Shown: in pieces, positions 26,914 to 36,037 of the stretch
How positions within the stretch are numbered: position 1 is the first letter of the stretch
How the letters are laid out: each line of letters opens with the position of its first letter
Assembly (NCBI GenBank): GCA_022573285.1
Contig: JACZUF010000007.1
Location: 51,193-115,192, forward strand
Direction: 5' to 3'
DNA length: 64,000 bases
DNA from: Chloroflexota bacterium
Lineage (GTDB): Bacteria > Chloroflexota > Dehalococcoidia > Lucifugimonadales > UBA3495
Notes under the pieces: generated by a model
The model's input: the letters and a program-made list of their open reading frames with translations, nothing else
Database searches by the model: none
What the model was told of the DNA's origin: nothing
Translations under genes and position numbers: made by a program

Positions 26914-29900
26914 CTACTTCAGGAAGCTCATGAACATGGCGTCCGTCGCGCCATCGAATTTGAATACTCCCCTTGTAACGTTGGTCCGGTATGCCTTTAG
27001 ATAGGCGCCTACGATCTCGTCATTCAGCTTCCCCTGTGCCTTCAATCCGGCCAGAATCGCCTCTGAGTCACGCCTGAACGCTTGACCTAGATCAGCAGCG
27101 TCTGCAACGATCTGTGCGGCTTTATTCCGCCCCCCATAAGTCCGGCTGAGGTCGGCGTGGGTCTTACCCTTTAGGACCACTGTGACGCCCTCCTCCCGAA
27201 TCGCCGTACGCTCGGCCTTGGTGAGCGTCCGGCCCGATTTGGCTGTCTCAGCCTCCGCTGCTTTGACCAATGCGGCTCTGGAAGGAATGTGGTCTCCAGT
27301 CAGATCATCCCTGACAACACCCCGAGATTCCTTGCCGGAGGCTTTGGAAACTCTGTAATCCACCACCTCGAATTCGGTTACAGCGCCGGTCTTCGGTTTC
27401 CCGCCCCCGGAGATGGCCTCCAATTCTTGTTTGGTCTTGAACTCGGCGTTCTTGGTGCCCTTGGGGACTTCCGTGACTTTTCCTTCGGCAATAATTATCC
27501 AGGGATTGATGAATCCTTCGAGAGTGAACCAGCGCCCACTCATAGTGATTCGGAACTTGCGGAACCGCAAACGCGTAAGAAGATCATCACCTAATTGTCG
27601 GAGGCGCTTGAATTGTTTTCCGACGCCCGAAGAGGCTAGGCCCTTGAACAAGATCTTGCCTTTCTTGATAACGAACTTGGCGCCCCGCACCGCCAGTTTG
27701 GCTGCGCCCTTGGCCAGCTTCACGCCGCCCTTAACCGCCGCCTTCGCGCCTTTGAGGACGGCCCCGCCCGCCTTGAAGGTCAGGTAGGAAATCAGCTCCA
27801 CCGCTCCCGCCGCCAGCGCCTTCGCTAGGCTTTTGGCGCCGCCTGCGATGTCCCCATCCCACGCTTTGGAGACGAAGTCGGTAACGTGTCCACCGATAGT
27901 TGCAACGGTTAGTCCAATGAACAGCGGCCCCAATACCGCCATGATCGGCCCGATCGCGGCAAGCACTGAACCGCCGGTAGCCACGATCAACGCGATAACG
28001 CCTACGATTGCGGCGATCGCCCCGCCAATAATCAATACCTGGTTGTTGGACCACCACGCGGCAATACCCGTCTTCATCATTTCCCATTTGATGGCGGCTC
28101 GCTCTCTCGGCGTCAGGCCGTCGTCGGGATATTTAACCTGCTCATTTTCGCCTCCTTCCTTCTGCTCTCCAAAAGCCTCCGCCATCACCGCCGCCATGGA
28201 CCGCGAACTATCGTCGGACTCGCCAAACTCCACGGCCCCCTGGCCATCAGTAATATCCATCAGGCTGTCAGTCAACTCAGGCGAAAGTTCCATGTTGCTC
28301 AATACCTGTTCCACGCCCACGTTGGCCGCAGTAAAAGGCTCCGTCGGCTTGGGACCTGCGTCCTCCGCCAGTACGCCTCCATCATCGGCGCCAGGCACGG
28401 CCTTTTCTGCCTGCATGAATTCCTCGGGCGACAGCGGTTCGTCCAGATTGCCGCCAAGTAACTCTTCATACGCCGCGGTTTCAAAGTGGCTGGGTGAAGC
28501 TTTAAGGGCTTCAAACAGGTTGCCAAACCGCTCCATCAGTTCCCCAAACTCCCCGCGGACGATCATGCCGATGACGGTGAAGATACCGTTGTAAATCGAC
28601 TGTATCAGCCCCAAGAGCTTGTCGATTATGTCAGCGAAGAAATCTAATACAGCTTCGACAGCGCTCGTGAGGAGCTCCGCCGCCTTATTGACGACGGCCA
28701 CTGCCGTGTCAACAACCAGGTCGATGTTGGCATTGATCCTGTCGCGAATCTCCGGGAATGCGAAGAATACGACACTGACCAATCCCTTGAGGAGGAAACC
28801 GTAGACCCTGATCATGGCCACGACTGCCATGCGGTAAAGCTCGATGACGCCTTTCACCAGGAACTTGGCGGCCTCGAAGATAAATTTGACCGCTGCGCGC
28901 AGCCCATCGTAAATGGCGTTTACAACGCTCTTTAGACCCTCAACGAGCGCGCTGGCGGCCGATTTCACCCAACCCCAGAAGCCCTTGGATTTCTTTTTCG
29001 CCGCCTCTTTCTTCTCAGCCGCTTTCGTCTCCGCTTTGGTCTTTTCATTTGCCGCTTTCGTTTCCGCGTCGGCCAGATGCTTTTGAACCTTCGCTTCCCC
29101 CTTAGCCTTTTCCGTTGCGATCTTTTCGGTCTGTTCTTGGGTGGCAGTGGACGCCTTCGCCTGGTATTCGGCATCCACCGCTTCGATTTCACCGCGCCAC
29201 TGCTCTCTCGATGCGGCAACTTCGGCCTGCACTTTGCCTTGTTCGTCAATCTGTGTCTGACGGGTCTCCTGTTTCAGATCCTCTATGCTCTGGTCCGCAT
29301 CCGCTCTCTCTCGGGTAGAGTCTGCGTCATACTGTTGCTTTCCAATGTCGTACTCGTCTTTCTGCTCACCGATGCGTTCCCTCAGATGGGGCGCCAATGC
29401 GTCATCGAACCCGGGGATGGAGTCCATCGAAAATTGCGGCGCCCCGCCCGGCGCGCCGGCGGGCGCTGGCGCGGAAGCTAACTCGTAATCGGCCCCAAGA
29501 ATTTTATCGATCGAAGCCGGATAAATGTTGCTTTCGCCTCGTTCTATGTCGATCTCCGAGGCGGCATTTGCCTGAGCTTCCTGAACTTGGGCTGCCGATT
29601 CTCCCTGGAACGCGCCCATCTGTGCCGGGTCTGCCTCGCCGGTCAAGTCTATGGGCGGACGCTCCCCGGCGCTGGTGCTGACCTGGCCCGACACCATCTG
29701 GACGCCTTCGAGGGCATTCTGAGCGCTCCGGCTGAGTTCCGGGTCTGGCTGTGCGGGATCACTCGAACCCCCTCCAACGATGGCAGTGGGACGTATTGAA
29801 ACTGAGGGCGCTGATTCGACCTTGGTTTCGTATTCCCGGCCCTCTTTGCCAGTTTGTTCTCCATCGAATTTTTCCGTTGGGGTCTCGGAGGCAGGTGCTT

Positions 29901-30741
29901 CTCCCCCTTGGTCCGCTTCCTCCTCGCCGCTGGGTTCCAGCCCGGTCGGCGCCGGAATCTCCGGCAAGCCTTCTTGGGCCTGGTCTCGCTGGTTTGAGAG
30001 CGCGGTAGCCGAGGCGGCCTCGGCCTGAGCGTATGACTCGGACGCCGAAGACGGCAAAATTTCCATCAATTGCTCAAGAATCCCACCGGGATCTTCCGCG
30101 GTTATTGCAACGGCTTCCGGAGATTCACCGCCGCCGCCTCCCATGCCGCCGCCCGGGCCGCCTGCATCGCCGCTTGCACCGCCAGAACCCGTGGCTGGCG
30201 GTTGTGCCGACGGTCCACCTTCCGCCGTCTCTGCCGCTGGCGCATCGGATGGGGTTTCTCCCGAGCCGTCCGGTTGGCTGGCTGCGGGCCTGACCGGAGC
30301 CGGCGCCGGCTCCGGTCCGCTTTCTGCCCTGTCGGGGGGAGCGACCGATGAGGGTTCTCCGGTGGCCGGCTTGTTACTCAGAACCTCGGTTGTATCGGAG
30401 GAACCGGAAGGACTGGCAGGCTCAGTGGCGACGTCATTTCCTGGCATAGGTCTAGCCAAAGCCTGTCCCATACTGGCTCGAGTCGAAGTCGGGACCGGCT
30501 GGCCTGCTTCATTGGCATCGCCGCCAGTGCCGTTCGGACTGCCGCCCTGCGGAGATGACGGGCCGCCTGACGCCGCCTGATCGTCCACGAAGCGGTTCCC
30601 GGCAGTCTGCTGGGCCTGAAGCGTGGCATTGCCCGGACCGCCAACCGTGCCGGCATCGGGTTGGCGGGTGGACTTATCACCCGTTATTTCCGGCTGCCGG
30701 ACCGGCGGCTTTTTGGTAGTCGGCTTTTCCCGTGTGGTCAT
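26914..30741 (-). CDS. Large putative eCIS effector with helical/membrane core and C-terminal nuclease-like domain
   Basis: A 1275-residue protein starting MTTREKPTTKKPPVRQPEIT (ATG 30741; the frame is open upstream but overlaps the preceding gene). Residues 1-450 are Pro/Gly/Glu-rich and disordered. About 480-570 is a Lys/Ala/Glu-rich, probably coiled-coil segment. About 583-740 holds long amphipathic helices (WVKSAASALVEGLKSVVNAI, AVLDFFADIIDKLLGLIQSI). About 895-955 has two hydrophobic, membrane-like stretches (VLIIGGAIAAIVGVIALIVA). Near 1150-1205 the end shows DDLTGDHIPSRAALV and KGKTHADLSRTYGGRN, resembling a His-centred toxin/nuclease domain. Position at the end of the cluster, size and architecture suggest a payload carried by the injection particle. 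The function is inference. Confidence 0.6.
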   Translation of the reverse strand: MTTREKPTTKKPPVRQPEITGDKSTRQPDAGTVGGPGNATLQAQQTAGNRFVDDQAASGGPSSPQGGSPNGTGGDANEAGQPVPTSTRASMGQALARPMPGNDVATEPASPSGSSDTTEVLSNKPATGEPSSVAPPDRAESGPEPAPAPVRPAASQPDGSGETPSDAPAAETAEGGPSAQPPATGSGGASGDAGGPGGGMGGGGGESPEAVAITAEDPGGILEQLMEILPSSASESYAQAEAASATALSNQRDQAQEGLPEIPAPTGLEPSGEEEADQGGEAPASETPTEKFDGEQTGKEGREYETKVESAPSVSIRPTAIVGGGSSDPAQPDPELSRSAQNALEGVQMVSGQVSTSAGERPPIDLTGEADPAQMGAFQGESAAQVQEAQANAASEIDIERGESNIYPASIDKILGADYELASAPAPAGAPGGAPQFSMDSIPGFDDALAPHLRERIGEQKDEYDIGKQQYDADSTRERADADQSIEDLKQETRQTQIDEQGKVQAEVAASREQWRGEIEAVDAEYQAKASTATQEQTEKIATEKAKGEAKVQKHLADAETKAANEKTKAETKAAEKKEAAKKKSKGFWGWVKSAASALVEGLKSVVNAIYDGLRAAVKFIFEAAKFLVKGVIELYRMAVVAMIRVYGFLLKGLVSVVFFAFPEIRDRINANIDLVVDTAVAVVNKAAELLTSAVEAVLDFFADIIDKLLGLIQSIYNGIFTVIGMIVRGEFGELMERFGNLFEALKASPSHFETAAYEELLGGNLDEPLSPEEFMQAEKAVPGADDGGVLAEDAGPKPTEPFTAANVGVEQVLSNMELSPELTDSLMDITDGQGAVEFGESDDSSRSMAAVMAEAFGEQKEGGENEQVKYPDDGLTPRERAAIKWEMMKTGIAAWWSNNQVLIIGGAIAAIVGVIALIVATGGSVLAAIGPIMAVLGPLFIGLTVATIGGHVTDFVSKAWDGDIAGGAKSLAKALAAGAVELISYLTFKAGGAVLKGAKAAVKGGVKLAKGAAKLAVRGAKFVIKKGKILFKGLASSGVGKQFKRLRQLGDDLLTRLRFRKFRITMSGRWFTLEGFINPWIIIAEGKVTEVPKGTKNAEFKTKQELEAISGGGKPKTGAVTEFEVVDYRVSKASGKESRGVVRDDLTGDHIPSRAALVKAAEAETAKSGRTLTKAERTAIREEGVTVVLKGKTHADLSRTYGGRNKAAQIVADAADLGQAFRRDSEAILAGLKAQGKLNDEIVGAYLKAYRTNVTRGVFKFDGATDAMFMSFLK

Positions 30742-30760
30742 CAGATGGAGCTCTGTCTGA

Positions 30761-31801
30761 TCAAGGTAACAATCTCTTTGATTCCGCCGTTCCGGGCGAG
30801 GCCCATGCTGCAATAGGGATACCATGGCGGTCGCATTCCTTGTCCTCAACCCGCCAGGTTCGTCCTCCGTCGGCGCTGACCACAGCAGTGCGGCGTTCTT
30901 GCCCGGCATTGGCTGGACGGATGATCACGCCAAAGACCTCCTCGTCGGCGAAAGACAAATGGACCGCTGAAATCGCCGCGTCGCCTAACAGACGCCGCAG
31001 AGCGTGCGCGCTGTTACGGGCTTTCCAACGGCGTCCGTTCCAGTCCCAAAGTTCCCCATCTGTGGTAATCAAGACCGGCCTTGATCTGGCGTCACGGACA
31101 ATACGAGCCAAGGAACGGTTTCGCAGACGTTGGATGGCAAAATGACCCGAACGTTTGGCGGTGAAAACAAACCATGAAGGATCATCAAGAAATGCCGCGC
31201 ACTGTCCCGCCAACACGGCCGGCGATCCGTTGGCATCGACGGCTCTCAGTTGTTCGAAGCCGCCGTCACGGATGGCGCGGTATGCGTCCCACCAAGAGGC
31301 CCGGATCGTGACGGGATACCATTTCGCCGAATTCGCAGATAGACACCAGAGTGCCGCCTCTCTTTCCGAAGTCCGAATCCGTTTGGATGGCTGGCTGCCC
31401 ACTGCCCACCAACCGCCATCCGACGCCGGGCTGACCCAGACCGCGCCTTCCGGGAGCGCCAGACTGCTCCATGCGTCTTGTCCGGATCCATGGAAATGAA
31501 AGCTCACATTTTCCACGATCGTCGCCAAGCCCGAGTCCGGGAAAAGACCTACCGCGGCGTCATGGACGGGCCCGCCCAATGGGGCCTCGGGCAAAGCGGA
31601 CCACTGTGCGCCATCGGCGGACGTGAACAATCTGGGGCTGCGGTCTCCTGGGAGCGCCAATTGCCAGCAGGACCCTGCTGCAAATCCAATCTCGCCGATG
31701 CGCCCCACCGGCACCGGCTCTTCCAAGCAACCCTTCACCTGTCCACCAATGGCAACGATGGTCAAGCAGTCGTCGGACCAGCAAAGCCAGCCGCCGCTCA
31801 C
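30761..31801 (-). CDS. Beta-propeller-like protein between the two cargo candidates
   Basis: A 346-residue protein with weak BNR/Asp-box-like repeats (FTSADGAQWSALPE, VSADGGRTWRVED, ITTDGELWDWNGRRWKA) and many Trp/Gly turns, suggesting a propeller. Its ATG overlaps the stop of the DUF4157 gene by 4 bases, and its stop lies 19 bases before the effector start, so it is translationally coupled in the cargo module. It might be a chaperone or immunity protein, or part of the particle; nothing in the sequence decides. No signal peptide. Confidence 0.6.
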   Translation of the reverse strand: MSGGWLCWSDDCLTIVAIGGQVKGCLEEPVPVGRIGEIGFAAGSCWQLALPGDRSPRLFTSADGAQWSALPEAPLGGPVHDAAVGLFPDSGLATIVENVSFHFHGSGQDAWSSLALPEGAVWVSPASDGGWWAVGSQPSKRIRTSEREAALWCLSANSAKWYPVTIRASWWDAYRAIRDGGFEQLRAVDANGSPAVLAGQCAAFLDDPSWFVFTAKRSGHFAIQRLRNRSLARIVRDARSRPVLITTDGELWDWNGRRWKARNSAHALRRLLGDAAISAVHLSFADEEVFGVIIRPANAGQERRTAVVSADGGRTWRVEDKECDRHGIPIAAWASPGTAESKRLLP

Positions 31802-33198
31802 CGGAAGGAGCCTTCAAATCCGGTCAGGGCCGGTGGATAGAACTGGTCGGCGACGAACTCGCCTGCCTCCCGCCCGGCGAGCCCCCCACCAATGGCCCCG
31901 CCGATTCCGCCGATGACCGCCCCGATGATTGCTCCCGGCACCGCGCCCGCGCCGCCAAACCAAGCGCCGATGCCGCCCCCAATCATCCCGCCCAACTTGG
32001 CACCGCCCCAGCCTCCAGCGGCGGCTCCAACCAGTCCACTGATTTCCCGCAGCGCCACCCTCGGTCGGTCAACTTCGGGAGCGGTGGCCACTTTCCAGAC
32101 ACCGATTCCTATGTCGATCGCGATCAAGATCCGGCCGGCGATTCGAAGCCGGCCGACCCATTTGTTCACGCTAGGCCGGGTTTTCTGAGCCCCCTGAATT
32201 ATTTCCGCATCGGTCCTTGGCTTGATGCTGCGGGCGGGGTCACCTTGCCGAAGCTGATCGTAGGAGGGGCCCACGGGGTCGCCGTATTTCTTTAGGTTGC
32301 TGCGCTCCGCCAGTATCCGCAAAACATCCAGGTCCCATTTCCGGATCTTGACCTTGGCTTGGTTCCGGGCATCCACGACCCATTTCGCCACCGTCTGTCC
32401 GGCAGTGGCCGGATCGGCGCCCTGCGATATGGCTTGGGACAGCATGTACTCCGCTTCACGGACAATGGCTGCATTCGACCGCTGATAAAGGGTGCGAAGG
32501 ACCGCCTCTACTTCCAGCGTGGTACCGGCGCCCACGGCGACATCACCGGCGGCTTCGACCGGTCCGTAATCCTGGCGGGCGATTAGCCCGGGACCGTTGC
32601 CTGATTGGGACGACAGGGTGCCCGAAGGCACCGTACCACCAGTGGCCACGGTATCGGCCGCCGCGTGCGCCTCCCGTTCGATGTCATCACTTGGGTGGCT
32701 GACCCCTATTGTCCGGGCGGCATTGTTGCCGCGCTGCTGCCGGGTGTGGGCCACCTCATGGGCCAGCAGGTGCTCTCCTTCTTTGGTACCCGGGTCGAGT
32801 TGACCAGCGCGGAAGTATACGTCTTCGCCCACGGTGAACGCTTTGGCATTTAACTCATGGGTGGCGGCATCGGCCGTGGAATCGTCGTGGACCCTGATGC
32901 CGCTGAGATCGGCCCCAAACGCCTGTTCCATCTTCGCCCTGACGGAAAACGGTATGGGCCGGCCGTGACCGGAGTCCTTTATGGCGGATTCCGTGGCCTG
33001 GCCTGGGGAAGCGGGGCCGGCCGCTTGGCGGGAAAGAGTTTCCTGAGCGAACCGGTTTCCCGCCCCACGCTGCGTTTCGCCCATCGGATTTTCCGTTAAG
33101 GCCTCCGGCAGCTCTTTCGCTTCGTCTTGCGGAAGCTTTGAGTGGTCAATGAGCCTTAGCGCCCGCATTCTTTGCCGAAACCAGTAGATCTTACGCAT
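31798..33198 (-). CDS. eCIS DUF4157 protein with glycine-zipper C-terminus
   Basis: A 466-residue protein. Residues 80-160 are the eCIS-associated DUF4157 domain: RAKMEQAFGADLSGIRVHDD, ELNAKAFTVGEDVYFRAGQ, and GEHLLAHEVAHTRQQRG with an intact HExxH zinc-metalloprotease motif near residue 147. The middle is helical. Residues 383-455 are a glycine zipper (GGMIGGGIGAWFGGAGAVPG, IIGAVIGGIGGAIGGGLAG) of the kind that inserts in membranes. The DUF4157 domain is known to mark eCIS cargo and particle-associated proteins. AAAGGATTC precedes the start. Likely an effector or cargo-processing protease with a membrane-active tail (inference). Confidence 0.82.
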   Translation of the reverse strand: MRKIYWFRQRMRALRLIDHSKLPQDEAKELPEALTENPMGETQRGAGNRFAQETLSRQAAGPASPGQATESAIKDSGHGRPIPFSVRAKMEQAFGADLSGIRVHDDSTADAATHELNAKAFTVGEDVYFRAGQLDPGTKEGEHLLAHEVAHTRQQRGNNAARTIGVSHPSDDIEREAHAAADTVATGGTVPSGTLSSQSGNGPGLIARQDYGPVEAAGDVAVGAGTTLEVEAVLRTLYQRSNAAIVREAEYMLSQAISQGADPATAGQTVAKWVVDARNQAKVKIRKWDLDVLRILAERSNLKKYGDPVGPSYDQLRQGDPARSIKPRTDAEIIQGAQKTRPSVNKWVGRLRIAGRILIAIDIGIGVWKVATAPEVDRPRVALREISGLVGAAAGGWGGAKLGGMIGGGIGAWFGGAGAVPGAIIGAVIGGIGGAIGGGLAGREAGEFVADQFYPPALTGFEGSFR

Positions 33199-33243
33199 GA
33201 ATCCTTTCAGGCCACAAATGGGCGTCTGTTAAAGTGTCCCCGC

Positions 33244-33795
33244 CTATTTAGGTTCGGATGCCGCAGGTTCGAGGGGCAAATAGCCTGCATCGATAATCCA
33301 CTTGAATAATTCAGTGGAGTTGGATGGATCGGGGGCGCTCAGCCGGTGGATGTCTTCTTCATGCAACGCTGGTATCAAGCGGCATAGTTCGCTCCGAACC
33401 GACGCAGTAACGCGGAACTGACCGCTGGCGCCCTGTTGTTGATAGTGCAATAGCAACATCATTCTCACCGTCTCTCGATGGAGCAGCGGGTTTTCCGGCG
33501 GCTCATATGCCGGCCGTTCTTGCTCCGGCCGGCCCGGCTGGCCGCCAAGAACGTCCAGAGGCTGTTCCGGTCCTTGACCGTTTGGCTCTACTTGCCCGCC
33601 GCCGTCTGGCTGGCCAGTTGATACCGGGGTAGCCGGAGTTTCGCCGCCGCTTTCGTCGTCGGCCGGCTGTTCCGGGCCTTGGCCGTCTGGCTCTTCACCT
33701 CGGCCTGAATCAGGTGATTGCCGCCGGGGGCGCGAATCGTGGCCCCAGAGATTACCAATCAGCCGCCAGAACCAATCGATCAATCTGATGTGCAA
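33244..33795 (-). CDS. Unrecognised small protein with Pro/Gly-rich middle
   Basis: No family recognised. The 183-residue frame starts at TTG 33795 (a TAA lies 14 codons upstream and no ATG or GTG is available; AGGCAGGA precedes it). A short amphipathic N-terminus (IRLIDWFWRLIGNLW) is followed by a degenerate Gln/Gly/Pro/Glu-rich linker (EPDGQGPEQPADDESGGE, later EPNGQGPEQP). A C-terminal helical domain follows (HRETVRMMLLLHYQQQGASG, ELFKWIIDAGYLPL). It sits between the ATPase and DUF4157 genes, so it may be an adaptor for loading cargo (inference). Confidence 0.55.
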   Translation of the reverse strand: MHIRLIDWFWRLIGNLWGHDSRPRRQSPDSGRGEEPDGQGPEQPADDESGGETPATPVSTGQPDGGGQVEPNGQGPEQPLDVLGGQPGRPEQERPAYEPPENPLLHRETVRMMLLLHYQQQGASGQFRVTASVRSELCRLIPALHEEDIHRLSAPDPSNSTELFKWIIDAGYLPLEPAASEPK

Positions 33796-33831
33796 CGGCG
33801 GTCCTGCCTTTGTGAATGCGCCGCTGGTCGT

Positions 33832-36027
33832 TTAGGCACGTGTCAACTCGTAGTAGATGCCGAAATCGGACCGTACTATGGGCTGTTCAGTCTTTTCCAG
33901 TTCCCTGGCCACGGCGCGGACAAGGTGGCCCATGGAGATGGGATTTTGCTCCGAAGCCGCGGAGAACGCGGCGGTCAGAACACAGTTCCTAATGTTTCCG
34001 CCGGTCAGCGCGAATTGACGGGCCAGATATGGCAGATCTATATCTGAGTCTTGGGGCACATTATCCGGTAGCAATTGTTGCCAGATGCGTTCCCGGTCTC
34101 CCACATTGGGCAGCGGGAACTCAATGGCCACATGAAGGCGTCTGGTGAACGCTTGGTCCAGATTTTGGCGGAAGTTTGACGCCAGAATGGCGATTCCGGA
34201 GTAGGTTTCCATACGTTGAAGCAGGTAGCTCACTTCTATGTTGGCGTACCGGTCATGGGCATCTTTCACCTCCGACCGCTTGCCGAAAAGGGCGTCGGCC
34301 TCATCGAAGAACAGCACGGCGTTGGCGGTCTCGGCCACCTCGAAGATCTGCGACAGGTTCTTCTCAGTCTCGCCGATGTATTTGCTGACCACGGATGACA
34401 GGTCCACCCGGTAGAGGTCCAGTTCAAGACGCCGGGCCAACACACCGGCAGCCATGGTCTTGCCGGTCCCCGACGACCCGCTGAATAACACGACAAGTCC
34501 CCGGCCCATCATGATACGGCTCGAATATCCCCAATCGTCGTAAACCACCTGGCGGTACCGCACCCAATCTTCCAGATGCAGCAACTGGGACTTGACGGCC
34601 GATGGGACAACCAAATCATCCCAAGAGTGGAGACTCTCGATTCGTTGAGCCAATCCGGCTAAGGCGTCTCCCGATTGGGCCCGGCAACTGGTGAACAAAT
34701 CCGACCGACGCAATGTTCCGCCTTCATTGTAGGCGGCGGCGTGCGACCGGGCCCGGGCTAACGCGGTGTCTATCTGCCCTGTGGTCAGTGGGAACCGCTC
34801 GGAGAGCTCGGCTATGTCAGCATCCGAGATTTCTCCGTTCAGGGAAGCCTTCCAGATCCTCCGCCGGGCCTCGAAGCCGGGGACCGCCAAATTCAAAGTC
34901 AGGGGAGGAACCCCATTTGGCACCCTGACGGAGCCAGATTCCTTTGCCAACAAGAAGACAGGCCCATCGCGTCCATCGTCCGTCAAGTTATCCAAGGCGC
35001 CTTCCAGTTTGGGCGTGCCCTGTAGAAGATTTGCTTCCTGTACCGCCAAGATTCCCGCGCTTAACTTAACCTGCCGCAAAACCCGAGCCACCAGGTCTTG
35101 CGGGGAGTCATGTTGTGACATTTTGGCGGCATCGAGCACCACCAATTCGGACTCTCGGGCATGAGCGGTGGCCAGATAAGACGCGGCGGATTCATTCAAC
35201 TCTGCATCCGGGCCGGTGATAAGCACTACTGGGGCGGGCGTCGGCCGTCCTCCAACGTAGGCTCTTAATGACTCGACGGCAATTTGGTAGCCTTCATCAA
35301 CAACTTGGATATCCAGGCCATCGCGGTGGGTACCGAGCATTCCCTTCAACTCGGCGTCCGCGACAATCCCGTTCAGCAGGAAGGAAACCACGGCATCGTC
35401 GAGTACCATTTCACGGGAGAGCATTGGGTTTCGTGATTGGTCCAACGCCGGCCGAAGGTGAATCACCCTATATCTTTGCAAGGCCGCATCCGGGGCAAAT
35501 GACCGGCGGGCCTCTTCCCATTGGCCGGAGTCTTCGCAAAACATCTGCAGCGCCAAATCCACTGTTGGAGACCGTCGGGTGACATCGTCATTCAGGTAGC
35601 CGAATAAGCGGCCGTACCGGCGGTCTATCTCCGCAGCCAGAGTTAGCAGCACAACCTGCCGCTCAAAGGGATTCAGCGCCAAACGTTCTGTTACCAACGG
35701 CAGTTGCATTGATAGGCCGTCAGCCAAGCTGGCGGACTCTGACAGGGCATAAAACTCTTGGGCGTCTTTCAAAAGCTCCGAAATCGTGGCGATGGGCGCT
35801 TGGTCCAATGCGTCGGCGTTTCCGCCTCCACGGGCGGCATATAATCCGTCCAAGATCGCGTCCACTTCGGCGCTGGATGTGTGCAATCCCAACAGCTCTT
35901 CGGGCGTAGCGTTTCCATGGTGGGTCGCGCGCCACCTGAGCACCTGGCGATGGAGCTGTAGGTCCAGCACCAACAACGCACCTTGAATATGCTCCATGTT
36001 GGATGTGTATGTGGACTGCGGTGTCAT
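33832..36027 (-). CDS. eCIS AAA+ ATPase (Afp15-like)
   Basis: A 731-residue protein. The C-terminal AAA+ module has Walker A VVLFSGSSGTGKTMAAGVLA near residue 515, Walker B AVLFFDEADALFGKRSEVKD near 572, and sensor 1 GIAILASNFRQNLDQAFTRR with arginine finger. A second, degenerate AAA-like half precedes it (PVVLITGPDAELNESAASYL). This arrangement matches the conserved eCIS ATPase, thought to help assemble or load the particle. Gene order after the tape-measure gene is the same as afp14-afp15. The spacing of 10 bases suggests one transcript. Confidence 0.93.
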   Translation of the reverse strand: MTPQSTYTSNMEHIQGALLVLDLQLHRQVLRWRATHHGNATPEELLGLHTSSAEVDAILDGLYAARGGGNADALDQAPIATISELLKDAQEFYALSESASLADGLSMQLPLVTERLALNPFERQVVLLTLAAEIDRRYGRLFGYLNDDVTRRSPTVDLALQMFCEDSGQWEEARRSFAPDAALQRYRVIHLRPALDQSRNPMLSREMVLDDAVVSFLLNGIVADAELKGMLGTHRDGLDIQVVDEGYQIAVESLRAYVGGRPTPAPVVLITGPDAELNESAASYLATAHARESELVVLDAAKMSQHDSPQDLVARVLRQVKLSAGILAVQEANLLQGTPKLEGALDNLTDDGRDGPVFLLAKESGSVRVPNGVPPLTLNLAVPGFEARRRIWKASLNGEISDADIAELSERFPLTTGQIDTALARARSHAAAYNEGGTLRRSDLFTSCRAQSGDALAGLAQRIESLHSWDDLVVPSAVKSQLLHLEDWVRYRQVVYDDWGYSSRIMMGRGLVVLFSGSSGTGKTMAAGVLARRLELDLYRVDLSSVVSKYIGETEKNLSQIFEVAETANAVLFFDEADALFGKRSEVKDAHDRYANIEVSYLLQRMETYSGIAILASNFRQNLDQAFTRRLHVAIEFPLPNVGDRERIWQQLLPDNVPQDSDIDLPYLARQFALTGGNIRNCVLTAAFSAASEQNPISMGHLVRAVARELEKTEQPIVRSDFGIYYELTRA

Positions 36028-36037
36028 CGTTAATTAC

